From Bacillota bacterium (lineage in GTDB: Bacteria > Bacillota > SHA-98 > Ch115), in the NCBI GenBank assembly GCA_013178415.1, contig JABLXA010000016.1:1-64000 (forward strand): a DNA stretch of 64,000 nucleotides, given 5' to 3'. Positions within the stretch are counted from its first letter, which is position 1; every line of letters starts with the position of its first letter. Positions 26,809-36,524 of the stretch are shown piece after piece. The notes under the pieces are model-generated. The model ran no database searches. It was given only the letters and a program-made list of their open reading frames with translations, and had not been told where the DNA came from. The position numbers and the translations under genes were made by a program.

Positions 26809-26988
26809 ATGGGTCTTGATGTAAGAGATACCCGGAACAAGCGGCCTATTAGGCGGCATATCAAGGTTGTAAGCGCTGGCATTCCCGGCCAGAGGATGCT
26901 TTCCGGCGGGTGCCATGAGTGCCAGACATCGTGCCAATCCGCATGCAAGACTTCCTGCACCGTAGGTAATCAAGTATGTCAGCAGTAG
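26809..26988 (+). CDS. scfA: SCIFF ranthipeptide precursor (six cysteines in a C-terminal core)
   Basis: 59-aa peptide. The C-terminal core has Cys at 35, 38, 42, 46, 50 and 57 (GGCHECQTSCQSACKTSCTV then GNQVCQQ), the diagnostic SCIFF pattern. The N-terminal leader is basic and somewhat longer than the usual ~45-aa total. Radical SAM enzymes of this family install Cys-to-alpha/beta/gamma-carbon thioethers. GGAGG lies 9 nt upstream; GTG 26806 would add one residue. The maturase start overlaps the last 13 nt. Confidence 0.92.
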   Translation: MGLDVRDTRNKRPIRRHIKVVSAGIPGQRMLSGGCHECQTSCQSACKTSCTVGNQVCQQ

Positions 26989-28403
26989 GGACCAGAAGGA
27001 CTCTGAGAAGCCCGGAGGAACTCAAGGCCGCTAACTGGCATCTCTTCCGCGCAGGCGGCCTTTCCCTATTTTTTGATGCTCGCACCCTCTCTCTCAATAT
27101 CCTTGATGAAGTCGCGCGGCGGGTTGCGGAGCTTTATGGGCTGATGAGTTCCGATGACATAATAGGCCGGCTCTCTCCAATGTATCCTTTATCTGATGTG
27201 GAATCTGCCATTGCGGAAATAGAGGATCTCGTATCTTCCGGATTGGTTTCCGATTTTCGCCAAGATGATAGGGCACTCTTTCCGATAGAATCCATTCCAG
27301 ATGAAAAGGCATCTTTGCCTGTCAAGGCTTTATGTCTCAATGTGGCCCATGATTGCAACCTCCGTTGCCGTTACTGCTTCGCAAGTTCGGGAGATTTCGG
27401 CGGATCCCGGAAGTTTATGCCAGCGAATGTCGCAAGGCAGGCAATAGATTTTCTATTGAAATCTTCTGGACCTCGAGCTCATTGCGAGGTGGATTTCTTT
27501 GGCGGAGAGCCACTGGTAAATTGGCCGGTCGTGGTTGATGCCGTGAGGTATGGCTATCAAAGAGCCGCTGAATATTCCAAGGCGTTGAAATTCACCGTCA
27601 CAACCAATGCTACGCTTCTGGATGACGAAAAGATCGAGTTCATAAGATCGAACAACATGGATATAGTGCTCAGTCTCGATGGTAGACCCGAAACAAATGA
27701 TAGAATGAGGATCTTTGCCGACAAGAGGCCGAGTTATGAAGTTGTAAGCCGCAACATCCGCAGATACCTGGAGCATAAGGGCGATGGCATATACTATGTC
27801 CGCGGGACGTATACAAGCTATAACCTGGATTTCGCCGCGGATGTCATGCACCTGGCTGATCTCGGGGCCAGGTCAGTTTCTGTAGAGCCTGTGGTAGCGG
27901 GTCCTGATGAGCCATATTCTATTAGAGAAGAGCATCTGCCCCGGATCTATGAAGAGTACGATAAGTTGGCCCTTCAGTATGTAGATCGCGCCAGGAATGG
28001 TAGAGGATTTTCATTTTTTCATTTCAATGTAGATCTGGATCATGGGCCATGCATTGCCAAGAGGTTCTCAGGATGTGGCGCTGGCATCGAGTATCTGGCT
28101 GTGACCCCTGAGGGCGACATTTATCCATGCCATCAATTTGTCGGGAAGCAAGATTATCGCCTCGGAAATGTATGGGATGGAATCCTTCATCCTGAGATTT
28201 CGCGACAATTTGCAGGGGCTCATATATATACAAAGAATGGGTGCGCAAATTGCTGGGCCAGATTCTTGTGCGGGGGCGGGTGTCATGCGAATGCGGTGGA
28301 GAGAGGAGGAGATATCCTGTCACCTGACAACATCGCGTGCGCCATCATGAGAAAACGTCTCGAGACTGCTCTTTTTGTGAAAGCGGCACTTAGTTCACCT
28401 TAA
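26976..28403 (+). CDS. scfB: SCIFF radical SAM/SPASM maturase
   Basis: 475 aa. Residues ~20-100 form the SCIFF-recognition (RRE-like) N-terminus. The radical SAM core begins at C127-x3-C131-x2-C134 (CNLRCRYC), with FFGGEPL and TTNATLLDDEK. The SPASM region contains CGAGIEYLAVTPEGDIYPCH and CANCWARFLCGGGC, supplying auxiliary 4Fe-4S ligands. It should crosslink the adjacent SCIFF cysteines by thioether bonds. It is translationally overlapped with scfA. No dedicated protease or exporter follows, which is usual for SCIFF loci. Confidence 0.94.
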   Translation: MSAVGTRRTLRSPEELKAANWHLFRAGGLSLFFDARTLSLNILDEVARRVAELYGLMSSDDIIGRLSPMYPLSDVESAIAEIEDLVSSGLVSDFRQDDRALFPIESIPDEKASLPVKALCLNVAHDCNLRCRYCFASSGDFGGSRKFMPANVARQAIDFLLKSSGPRAHCEVDFFGGEPLVNWPVVVDAVRYGYQRAAEYSKALKFTVTTNATLLDDEKIEFIRSNNMDIVLSLDGRPETNDRMRIFADKRPSYEVVSRNIRRYLEHKGDGIYYVRGTYTSYNLDFAADVMHLADLGARSVSVEPVVAGPDEPYSIREEHLPRIYEEYDKLALQYVDRARNGRGFSFFHFNVDLDHGPCIAKRFSGCGAGIEYLAVTPEGDIYPCHQFVGKQDYRLGNVWDGILHPEISRQFAGAHIYTKNGCANCWARFLCGGGCHANAVERGGDILSPDNIACAIMRKRLETALFVKAALSSP

Positions 28404-28510
28404 TGGGCCAGGATTATCCGGCAACCGGAGATCTTACGGTGGCCTGGTCCCGATAGGCCAAAGGTCTACCGCATCAGCTTTTACGAGCAATATTCATGGG
28501 GGTGAATCAG

Positions 28511-29848
28511 ATGGAAAGAGTCGTATCCCACCTGGCGTCGATAAGGCTGAGGGCGGCGGTGATATTTGTTATATCTATGTGTTTACTGACGGCGATCATG
28601 TCCCTGCTCCCCCGAGTTGCAGGGAGTGACAAGGTTTTCGCATCCGATCCCGACCAGAATGAGAATGAGCTTCTTCATCAAGCAAATGCCCTCATAGAAT
28701 CCGGCAAAGCGGCGGAAGCCCTATCTAAGATTGAAAAAGCCCTAGATCTCGATCCTCTCAGCGCGAAAGCATGGTTTCTGAAAGGTGTGTCTCATCATTC
28801 CCTGGCGCAGTTGAATGATGCCTTGTTGTCCCTCCGAAAGGCAGAGGATCTCGGTTATTCTGATCCAAGACTTCATTATTACCTCGGTCTTGTATATCTG
28901 GATACCGGCGAAATCGCAAACGGCCTCAAAGAGGCTGAACTCCTGCCATCTGATTTCCTTTCCAGGGCTGATCTTTATTACAAGGCTGCGAATATTTATT
29001 CTAATAGAGCTGGAAGGCATGATCAACCATCCCTTAATGAAGCAATAAGACTATACCGGAAGGCACTTGAGATCGACCCGACCCTGGCTGACGCTCATTT
29101 TCAGTTAGGGCTTGCACTCTATGATTTAGGGAAATTCCAGGAGTCGGCTGCCTCCTTCCGTCGCGCTCTCGAACTAAGCCCCGGCCGTAAGGATGCTCTG
29201 GAGAACCTGGCTCTTTCATATCTTTCCATGGGGGACCAGGCTAGAGCCATGGCTATATATGAGGATCTTCTCGAATCTGATGGAGACTCAGTATCCATCT
29301 GGATCGCCCTGGGAGATCTCTCGATGAAGGGCGGGCTATATAAGGAGGCTGCATACTATTACCGCCAGGCCATCATGCTGATGCCCAAATGGGCCACGGC
29401 TCATTATAAACTCGGACGCGCGCTTCGACTTACCGGAGACACAGAGGGGGCATCCCAAGCCTTCAAGGAAACCATCTCCATAGCACCATATTTTGTGGAT
29501 GCTCATTTTACCTGGGGGGACATGTGTCTTGAGCAGGGGAATATTAAGGAGGCAATCGAGCACTTAAAGGATGCCATAGATTTGAGCCCTTCCAGGGTAT
29601 CTCTCAGAATAGCTCTGGGAAGGGCATATCTTCTCGATAATGACATCCAAAACGCTATATCCGAATTTCGCCAGGCAATATCGTATAATCCCCTTTATGC
29701 TGAGAGCCATTACTGGCTTGCAGTCGCCCTTATACAGGACAAAGATATAGATGCTGCTATTGAAGAACTCCGGAAAGTATTGCATATTGACACATCCTTT
29801 AAGGATGCCAGGCAACTACTGGATCTTCTAAAAGAGAACAAGTCCTAA
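28511..29848 (+). CDS. Membrane-anchored/secreted TPR-repeat protein
   Basis: About 445 aa. An N-terminal hydrophobic segment (AAVIFVISMCLLTAIMSLL) is followed by roughly ten TPR motifs spanning the protein (e.g. AKAWFLKGVSHHSLAQLNDA, ADAHFQLGLALYDLGKFQES, AESHYWLAVALIQDKDIDAA). It is probably a periplasmic or membrane-tethered scaffold. ATG 28496 is in frame but ATG 28511 follows GGGGGTG, so I prefer it. It sits just downstream of the SCIFF pair with a 107-nt gap; a functional link is not shown. Confidence 0.85.
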   Translation: MERVVSHLASIRLRAAVIFVISMCLLTAIMSLLPRVAGSDKVFASDPDQNENELLHQANALIESGKAAEALSKIEKALDLDPLSAKAWFLKGVSHHSLAQLNDALLSLRKAEDLGYSDPRLHYYLGLVYLDTGEIANGLKEAELLPSDFLSRADLYYKAANIYSNRAGRHDQPSLNEAIRLYRKALEIDPTLADAHFQLGLALYDLGKFQESAASFRRALELSPGRKDALENLALSYLSMGDQARAMAIYEDLLESDGDSVSIWIALGDLSMKGGLYKEAAYYYRQAIMLMPKWATAHYKLGRALRLTGDTEGASQAFKETISIAPYFVDAHFTWGDMCLEQGNIKEAIEHLKDAIDLSPSRVSLRIALGRAYLLDNDIQNAISEFRQAISYNPLYAESHYWLAVALIQDKDIDAAIEELRKVLHIDTSFKDARQLLDLLKENKS

Positions 29849-30085
29849 TGGAAGCCCTGCAGGGAAAAGCCGGAACTCATGTGTCTGCATAGCCTGTAAA
29901 ATTGTGGGGAATCATGTCGGTACTAACGTCTGAATATGGAGAATAAGGATTTTCGGAAGATATCATGAAGCGGTGCAAGTGGTTGAGCCAGCGCCAAGCG
30001 GCATCATAGATTAGAAAGGAGGTATGCCGCGATCATTCTTGCTTCTAGATCATGCAGATAAAGCGGGATTCTTCGCGGCGTGGTC

Positions 30086-30334
30086 ATGGCGCTTTTTGCC
30101 AGAAAGAAGTCTGCTGAAGGGAAGGCAGAATCGTTGACTCTAACTGTAAATGGAATGAAATGTGAAGGTTGTATCGAACGAGTGGTCAAAGGTCTGAAAT
30201 CACTGGATGGTGTCCAGGATGCAAGCGGCGAGTTATCTCAGAAAAAGATCTCAGTTTCCTATGATCCGGCCGTCCTGAAGAGGGACGATATCGTAAATAC
30301 AATAGAGAATCTTGGATACCGGGTTCAGAAATAG
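30086..30334 (+). CDS. Heavy-metal-associated (HMA) domain protein, CopZ-like
   Basis: 82 aa. After a basic N-terminus it is a single HMA domain with the metal site NGMKCEGCIERV (MxCxxC) and the typical ending VNTIENLGYRV. Such proteins chaperone Cu(I) or other soft metals. The SD is weak; a stronger AAAGGAGG at 30016-30023 serves an overlapping out-of-frame ATG. Upstream 29849-30085 contains no other supported gene. Confidence 0.85.
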   Translation: MALFARKKSAEGKAESLTLTVNGMKCEGCIERVVKGLKSLDGVQDASGELSQKKISVSYDPAVLKRDDIVNTIENLGYRVQK

Positions 30335-30419
30335 AACGGCAGAGAACGGATCGCGGCAAGTCCTTTCAGCCATGGGAAGATTCAACCGGGACTGTTCCAT
30401 CTCTCATGACAAATCCAGT

Positions 30420-30466
30420 GGTCCGCCTCGATCGGTTCCCGACCTCGTCAGGCGGACCCCATTTTT
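30420..30466 (+). terminator. Terminator after the HMA gene
   Basis: GGTCCGCCT (30420-30428) pairs with AGGCGGACC (30450-30458), followed by CCATTTTTC. It separates the HMA gene from the export operon; 30467-30722 holds no supported gene. Confidence 0.7.
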
Positions 30467-30722
30467 CATGGCGCTCCTTTGAAGTAATGTACTCAGATAA
30501 GACGTCAGAATTTGATAGATGTGGGAAAAAGGACATAGCATGGGCCTTTTGGATGCGAAGCCAAGAGCCAATGCTTTCGTACGCGAAAGAGGGGATCCAT
30601 AATGCGACAGTCCAAGGTAACTCGGCAGACAACACGGCCGCTACTGCCGCGCGGAAGAGAGGCCCATATTTTTTCCAAAAGATGGCAAAGATCAGTTCAC
30701 CTTCATTGTGAGAGGTGATCTA

Positions 30723-32045
30723 ATGAGGATCCAGGATTTGGCGAGTATAGCCATACGTTATTCGCGTATGAGGTTCCTCGAATCTTTCTTGATCGTGCTT
30801 GCGATAGCCCTGGGAGTCGCAGTTGTGGCAACATTCGCCGGGCTCATCGGCAGCGTGAGTGATCAGGCCAGGGCTTTCGCAAGGAATCCTATCGCGTGGG
30901 GAATATGTATAATACCCCGAGATGAGGACTATGCATCTTTTTCCAGCGGGCCGTCTCAGGCGCCTGCTACCCCCATAGGGCCCGCCGGGACGCCCCCTGT
31001 GCGGCTTACCATGCGGGATATGGAACGCCTCAGGCAGGGTGTCACCTCTGCCAGGTATGTTTTCACCCAAGAGTATAGAATGATGCCGCTCAGGCCTGCC
31101 ATATCCACAGGCAACAAGTCGGGGGCCCCGCACAGTGAGGTTATGGCGATTACGCCTGAGTTTTTTGATGCCTATGGATTGAGGCTGGGACAGGGGACTT
31201 TTTTCACCAAGTCTGATATATCAGCTGGTTCAAATGTGATAGTACTTGGGAGCAAGCTGGCCAAGCGTCTTTTCGGTGATGCTCCTGCCATCGGGCAGGA
31301 GCTCCTGTGGGGTTTTGCTCCAGTAGGCCCGGGGGGATCCAGAGGGGGAGCGTCCTCGTCTTATACAGTCATAGGCGTATTAGAGCCCGTCTCACCTGAT
31401 GCAAAGGGGAAAGGCACGGGCCTTTCAGACCCCATGGACCAGTTTGATGAATGTGGCTTCATACCTATCACCTCAACATGGGAGCACAGGGGGCCGGATA
31501 CAACCTTGCGGGAGATCTGGGTCATGCCTGCATCTGCGAAGGAAGCGCCAGTTGCTCTTGATGAGGTCAGGAAATTTGTAGAACGCGAATACCGCGGGGG
31601 TGTTGCCGTTCATTCAGCGCTTGATGACATGAAACATGCCATGCGCAGTCTGCGGGGTCTGGCGATGGCGATCCTGCTTATTGCGTCAGCCGGGATGGTG
31701 ATAGCTGCCATCAACATCCTCAACCTCATGCTTGCCCGTGTGCTCCGGCGCACTAAAGCCATTGGCATATCCATCGCCCTTGGCGCAAGCAGGCAGGACA
31801 TCTTTCTCCAATTACTCGGGGAATCATTCATCCTTGGGCTCGCAGGCGGCGGCATCGGACTGATTCTGGCGATGGGCGGGGTCCGTCTCATTGCCATGGT
31901 TACTCAAGGCTTCGTGGTTACTGTGGGGCTTTGGGGCCTTGCGGCGGGAATAGGCGCTTCGTGCCTCGCCAGCCTGGTATTCGGCGCTTATCCAGCCTAT
32001 CTTGCCGCCAGGTCTGTGGCGGCGGACGCCTTGAGGGAGGTATGA
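30723..32045 (+). CDS. ABC transporter permease, MacB/FtsX type (1)
   Basis: About 440 aa. One N-terminal TM helix (SFLIVLAIALGVAVVATFAG), a large extracytoplasmic MacB-core domain, then three C-terminal TM helices with the FtsX-like motif LRRTKAIGISIALGASRQDI. It lacks an ATPase domain; the ATPase is encoded at 34862. Together with the next three genes it forms a tripartite-like exporter. AGAGGTGA precedes the ATG. Confidence 0.9.
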   Translation: MRIQDLASIAIRYSRMRFLESFLIVLAIALGVAVVATFAGLIGSVSDQARAFARNPIAWGICIIPRDEDYASFSSGPSQAPATPIGPAGTPPVRLTMRDMERLRQGVTSARYVFTQEYRMMPLRPAISTGNKSGAPHSEVMAITPEFFDAYGLRLGQGTFFTKSDISAGSNVIVLGSKLAKRLFGDAPAIGQELLWGFAPVGPGGSRGGASSSYTVIGVLEPVSPDAKGKGTGLSDPMDQFDECGFIPITSTWEHRGPDTTLREIWVMPASAKEAPVALDEVRKFVEREYRGGVAVHSALDDMKHAMRSLRGLAMAILLIASAGMVIAAINILNLMLARVLRRTKAIGISIALGASRQDIFLQLLGESFILGLAGGGIGLILAMGGVRLIAMVTQGFVVTVGLWGLAAGIGASCLASLVFGAYPAYLAARSVAADALREV

Positions 32046-32049
32046 TGAG

Positions 32050-33414
32050 GTGCTTTCCATAATCCTTGGGTCCGCATGGCACAACATAAAGCGCCATCCG
32101 CTCCGGGCCTTCCTCACGATTCTACAGATAAGCATCGGGATTGCCTGCGTGGTGTCCGTCTTGAGCTATAAAATGAATCTCCAGGCTATGTTGGGCCATC
32201 TCGTTGGGGCGAGTGAGGATTTGGTGGTAGCTGTAGGCGGCAGTGAATTTCGTAATGAACAGGGCGGCTTGACGCGCGTCACGTATCCGATATTCACGGA
32301 AAGAGATGTGGCGGAGCTTGCCTCTGATTTTTCCATGGTGGAAGCGGTGTCACCTGTGGCGCAGCTCCCGATATTTGTGGCGGAGGCCAACGGAATGCGG
32401 TATCTCGTGAGGGGTGGTGCGTCAGTTGGTGCGGATTACGCGAAGATATATGACCTCGAGATAATCGAGGGCAGTTTCATAACCAGGTCGGATGTGGAGA
32501 ATAAGTCAGACGTGGTTGTGATCTCTGAAGGCCTTGGTAAAATCCTGTTTGGAAGCCCTCCATATGTTGGTGAGACAATTGAAGTTCTTCCCAGGGTTAT
32601 GGGCGGGATGGATCAGTCTAAGCCGGAGCCGATCCCCAGGACTAAATATAGAGTGATAGGCGTGTTCCGGGGTAAATCCGGCCAGGCGAATCCGCTTTCA
32701 CCCACCGTGAAGATCGCGTGGTCTGCGTTCTGGCCGGCCACTGTCGACCCGGCGGGCGTCGCAAGGGCTCCGGGTCTTGATATGGTGGTTCGGTATCCAT
32801 ATACAACCCTCTCGATTCGAGCGAAGCCCGGTAAGGCAGGCATGGTCAGAGATCGTATCAAGACGCTGATATCAGGGCGACGCCGGCCGGGTATCCCTAT
32901 TGCAGAAGCGGAGGGCGGGGTGAGGGCCGACGATAAGGCGTCGGTCATATTTGAATCTCCGGGGGATAGGGCCAAGATGATCTTGTGGTTTGCATCTCAG
33001 CTGACCCTGGCCCTTGGAGGCGCGGTCTTTGTTGCGCTCGTCGTGAGCGCGATAGGAATACTCAGCATAATGATGGTGAGTGTGGTGGAGAGAACGAGGG
33101 AGATAGGACTCCGGCGGGCCCTTGGAGCATCGCGCAGGGCTATCATACTGCAATTTACGTTGGATTCTACCATCTTGGCCTTCGCGGGAGGAGCCCTTGG
33201 CATTTTGTTGGCTTTCTGGCTGTATCCTCTCATAAAGAGCGTTGTTTTCGAACGGACCTGGTTTGCCACTGGCAGCCTTGTGAGTCCGTACCCGGCACCG
33301 CTTGCGGCCCTTGGAGGAATCGCGCTTGCCGCGGCATCGGGCGCCTTATTTGGATTCATCCCGGCCTTTCAGGCGGCAAAGGTGGAGCCTGCGGAGATCT
33401 TAAGAGAATTGTAG
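32050..33414 (+). CDS. ABC transporter permease, MacB/FtsX type (2)
   Basis: 454 aa with the same architecture as its neighbour: N-terminal TM, MacB core, and three C-terminal TMs with VVERTREIGLRRALGASRRA (FtsX signature). It starts at GTG 32050, 4 nt after the previous stop. A heterodimeric permease is likely. An ORF extending the downstream adaptor backwards to 32985 overlaps this gene in another frame and is not real. Confidence 0.9.
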   Translation: MLSIILGSAWHNIKRHPLRAFLTILQISIGIACVVSVLSYKMNLQAMLGHLVGASEDLVVAVGGSEFRNEQGGLTRVTYPIFTERDVAELASDFSMVEAVSPVAQLPIFVAEANGMRYLVRGGASVGADYAKIYDLEIIEGSFITRSDVENKSDVVVISEGLGKILFGSPPYVGETIEVLPRVMGGMDQSKPEPIPRTKYRVIGVFRGKSGQANPLSPTVKIAWSAFWPATVDPAGVARAPGLDMVVRYPYTTLSIRAKPGKAGMVRDRIKTLISGRRRPGIPIAEAEGGVRADDKASVIFESPGDRAKMILWFASQLTLALGGAVFVALVVSAIGILSIMMVSVVERTREIGLRRALGASRRAIILQFTLDSTILAFAGGALGILLAFWLYPLIKSVVFERTWFATGSLVSPYPAPLAALGGIALAAASGALFGFIPAFQAAKVEPAEILREL

Positions 33415-33431
33415 GAAGGGAATTCGATGCC

Positions 33432-34769
33432 ATGTCGGAGAGAGATGCCGGGATAAGGCAAGATACAGGGACGAAGCGATTTGAGCCCATTATAAGAAGG
33501 CCGCCCAGGGCATTATCGGGGCGTACCCGGAGAGATTTGGCGATGGTTCTCTTTGTCGCTATCGTACTGGCGCTCGTAGTAGGTCTGCCGGCATATTTCC
33601 TGATGCCACGCGAGAAGCCTTATCTTCTGGCCAATTATACCTATGCTGAGGTCAGGCCTGGAGAATTCAAAGATGTGGTGGACGCGCCCGGGACGGTTTT
33701 GCCGGCCCACACAGTAGAGATACGGGCGGAAGTGGCTGGAGTCGTTCAAAAGATTATGGTGACGCCCGGCCAGGAAGTAAAGCCAGGCATGTCTATATGC
33801 ATTCTCCACTCGGCGGATCTTGCGGCAAGACTTGAAGAAGGAAAACTTCAAGCGCTCACCGCCGAGGATAATCTGGAGAAGGCCCGCCTTGAGTCAAAGC
33901 AGACCATCGAGCGTATAGAACGCGACCTGGAGGATGCGAAAAGAGATGTCGCCTATGCGATGGCGAAGCTAGAGGACGCGCGAAAGCTTTATGAGGCTGG
34001 CGCCATTCCGCAAAAGCAGGTGGAGGAGGCCCAGGCGGAAGTTGATCGCGCGCAATCTATTGTCGAATCCAAACAATCGGAGCTCTCGGCATCGAAGGCC
34101 GAGGCTGAATTCCAGATCAACGCCTGCGCCCGGCAACTTGGCGCTGCCAGGTCTAGCCTCAAGGCTATCGAGGATGCCATGGCGGGGTTAGTTCTCCGTT
34201 CCCCCATCGCCGGCAAGGTTCTTGACGTGGCTGTTGTGCCGGGCGCGACAGTGAGCCAGGGGATGGTCGTCGCTCAGGTCGCGGACCTCAGCCGGCTGGT
34301 GGTAAAGGCTAAGGTAGATGCATCAGATATAAGGCTCGTCACGGCAGGTCAGAGAGCGACCGTGGATCTTGGCGGGAGGAGCCTCAGCGGGACCGTGCAG
34401 GATGTGGCTCCAAGGGCCGAAGAGACAGGGCAGGGCGCGACTGTGGATGTTACTGTAGGCCTGAATGCGAACCCGGGTGATGTGCCCCCAAATAGCGCGG
34501 CCTATGTTGAAATCGAAGTGAGGCAACGTTCCGGCGTTTTGTATCTCCCGCGAGGACCATTCCTCGCCAGCGGGCAGGAGATGTTTGTCTATGTGATAGA
34601 AGGGGATAAGGCGGTCCAGAGGGATGTGAGATTCGGCAGGTCCTATGGTAATGCTATTGAGATCCTGGAGGGGCTTGCTGCCGGGGAAAAGGTGATAACA
34701 TCTTCGTATGAGGAGTTCAAAGATAGGAAGGAGATTCGGGTATTGTCAGAAGGAGGGCGACAATCATAA
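33432..34769 (+). CDS. MacA/HlyD-like periplasmic adaptor subunit
   Basis: About 445 aa. A TM helix (about residues 37-60, VLFVAIVLALVVGLPAYFL) is followed by a membrane-fusion-protein fold: barrel-sandwich hybrid (VEIRAEVAGVVQKIMVTPGQ), a long coiled coil (about 140-240, Glu/Lys/Gln-rich), the second lipoyl half (LRSPIAGKVLDVAVVPGATV) and beta-barrel. It links the permeases to the cell exterior or an outer-membrane channel. I chose ATG 33432 as the first sensible start after the permease stop. Confidence 0.9.
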   Translation: MSERDAGIRQDTGTKRFEPIIRRPPRALSGRTRRDLAMVLFVAIVLALVVGLPAYFLMPREKPYLLANYTYAEVRPGEFKDVVDAPGTVLPAHTVEIRAEVAGVVQKIMVTPGQEVKPGMSICILHSADLAARLEEGKLQALTAEDNLEKARLESKQTIERIERDLEDAKRDVAYAMAKLEDARKLYEAGAIPQKQVEEAQAEVDRAQSIVESKQSELSASKAEAEFQINACARQLGAARSSLKAIEDAMAGLVLRSPIAGKVLDVAVVPGATVSQGMVVAQVADLSRLVVKAKVDASDIRLVTAGQRATVDLGGRSLSGTVQDVAPRAEETGQGATVDVTVGLNANPGDVPPNSAAYVEIEVRQRSGVLYLPRGPFLASGQEMFVYVIEGDKAVQRDVRFGRSYGNAIEILEGLAAGEKVITSSYEEFKDRKEIRVLSEGGRQS

Positions 34770-34861
34770 ACCGGCACGCCGCCGGATCCATCTTGCTTTT
34801 GAGTCCATTGGGGATCAAGCCGGACCAGCTTACCGCCGACTGTGCCAAGGGGGGGCTAGCT

Positions 34862-35566
34862 ATGAGTCAGCCTATGGATGGTTTCATTGCGCTTCGGGAT
34901 ATCTCCAAAATATATGTCTTGGGCAAGGTAGATGTATCCGCCATATCGGATGTCACCTTGGATGTCGCCCGTGGAGAATATATTGCGATAATGGGCCCGT
35001 CCGGTTCGGGGAAATCCACGCTATTGAATATAATGGGCGGACTTGACGTGCCAACTTCCGGAAAGTATCTGCTCGAAGGCGCTGATATAACCAGATTGTC
35101 CGATAGGGAGCTTGCCAGGATCCGATGTCAGCATTTCGGGTTTGTATTTCAGAGCTATAACCTCTTTCCAGAATTCACGGCAATTGAGAATGTGATGATT
35201 CCCATGGCATATGCAGGCGTCCGACCGGCAGAACGGTGGAAGAGGGCCTGTGCCCTGCTTGAATCGCTTGACATGGGCCACCGGCTGAGACATTATCCCA
35301 ACCAGTTGTCAGGAGGCGAACAGCAGCGCGTCGCCATAGCGAGAGCTCTTGCCAATGATCCTGACATCATTCTCGCTGATGAACCTACAGGGAACCTGGC
35401 GAGCAAGCAGGGCGATGAGATCCTGTCTATCTTTGATGACCTGAACTCACAGGGCGTTACTATTGTGATGGTTACTCACAACAGAGCTGTTGCCGACCAT
35501 GCAAGACGTCTAATTCTTCTTCGCGATGGCCGCGTTGAGAGCGATGAGGCGATAAGGCCCCTGTAA
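34862..35566 (+). CDS. ABC transporter ATPase, MacB/LolD type
   Basis: 234 aa. Walker [16 protein letters not shown]-loop [14 protein letters not shown], signature [16 protein letters not shown], Walker [16 protein letters not shown] and H-loop MVTHN are all present. It energises the two MacB-like permeases. A frame extending back to TTG 34793 exists, but ATG 34862 has GGGGGGGC just upstream and a typical N-terminus. Confidence 0.93.
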   Translation: MSQPMDGFIALRDISKIYVLGKVDVSAISDVTLDVARGEYIAIMGPSGSGKSTLLNIMGGLDVPTSGKYLLEGADITRLSDRELARIRCQHFGFVFQSYNLFPEFTAIENVMIPMAYAGVRPAERWKRACALLESLDMGHRLRHYPNQLSGGEQQRVAIARALANDPDIILADEPTGNLASKQGDEILSIFDDLNSQGVTIVMVTHNRAVADHARRLILLRDGRVESDEAIRPL

Positions 35567-35695
35567 TGGGGCGCCGCCCGGATCGCAACCCCCAAATTCA
35601 TTCCATAACTTCCAAAAGTCAGGGATTAGCATCAAAAATTGGCCATTAATTCCAATTTTCCCTGATAAATTCCTCGGTTCTTTCCAGTTTTATGT

Positions 35696-35724
35696 TTTAC
35701 ATCTAATGTAACCGATGGTATCAT
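35696..35724 (+). promoter_or_regulatory. Promoter of the LuxR-type regulator gene
   Basis: TTTACA (35696-35701), 17-nt spacer, TATCAT (35719-35724). The leader can fold TAGATC/GATCTA plus CCTA/TAGG around the SD AGGAGG (35783-35788), which might partly hide it. Confidence 0.65.
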
Positions 35725-35794
35725 ATACCTAAGTCATCCATATTATTCCTCATCTTCACCCAGTAGATCTAGGACCTATTCTAGGAGGATCTAT

Positions 35795-36508
35795 ATGGCC
35801 AGGATCAAATTGCTCCTTTTCACCGACCACCCTATAGTAAAACGGGGAGTACTGGACGCATTGAAGGATGAAGTCTCCATAGAAGTAGTTGGCGAGGCTC
35901 AATCTCTTATGGAGGCGGTTCATAAAGCTTATGAGCTGAAACCAGATGCTATCCTGGTGGACCCATACGCACGCAAGATAGATGGACGTGAGGCGAGCGT
36001 GATCTTACAGGAGATGCTCAAGGATATCATGGTATTCAACTTGGAAGACCGGGATGGAGTAAAAGGAACGATGCGCGGCGCCCTGCCTGGCCAGGACATG
36101 GCAAGATCAGGAGGACATGAGAGGGGCGAGGGCGGGGGAAAGGCCGGTTCAGGGCAGGATGCGCATCTTCCGGGGAACTGGATCATTGACCCTGATCTGG
36201 GGAGAATGCTGAAACAACGATCGCGGCTGGCCACAGACATTCAAATCAAGGCCCGGCTTGTAACGAGAGGGCCCAATCAGGGGGATTTTCGCTATTTCTA
36301 TTGTGATCCAAACTGGAAGCTCACCGAGGCTGAAAAAGATGTGCTCTCCTTCATAGTGGAAGGGCATTCCAACAGGGAAATCGCTGAAGAGCTATATCTC
36401 AGCGTCAATACCGTAAAATGTCATATAAGGCGGATCCTACAAAAACTGCATGTTACCAGCAGGTCAGAGGCCATAAGGGTAGCGACCCGGAGCCTCATTA
36501 AATGCTGA
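35795..36508 (+). CDS. LuxR/NarL-type regulator with degenerate receiver domain
   Basis: 237 aa. Residues 1-90 resemble a receiver domain (LLLFTDHPIVKRGVLDALKD) with a phospho-acceptor-like D56 (AILVDPYAR). However, the acidic pair is reduced to one Asp (TDH), and the conserved Thr/Lys strands are replaced by a Gly-rich linker (about 95-130). The C-terminus (about 170-235) is a complete LuxR helix-turn-helix: LTEAEKDVLSFIVEGHSNRE, SVNTVKCHIRRILQKL. No kinase is adjacent, so phosphorylation-independent control is likely. It directly precedes the putative RiPP operon and is the obvious candidate regulator. Confidence 0.88.
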   Translation: MARIKLLLFTDHPIVKRGVLDALKDEVSIEVVGEAQSLMEAVHKAYELKPDAILVDPYARKIDGREASVILQEMLKDIMVFNLEDRDGVKGTMRGALPGQDMARSGGHERGEGGGKAGSGQDAHLPGNWIIDPDLGRMLKQRSRLATDIQIKARLVTRGPNQGDFRYFYCDPNWKLTEAEKDVLSFIVEGHSNREIAEELYLSVNTVKCHIRRILQKLHVTSRSEAIRVATRSLIKC

Positions 36509-36524
36509 AGGTGAGCTGTGCGAG

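Noticed and set aside
30406-30711. 101-aa plus-strand ORF before the MacB-like permease
   Set aside because: It begins within a terminator hairpin, has no SD and has no recognisable protein features.
32985-33431. N-terminal extension of the adaptor protein
   Set aside because: It is an alternate frame of the upstream permease gene; the adaptor's own TM and fold begin after 33432.
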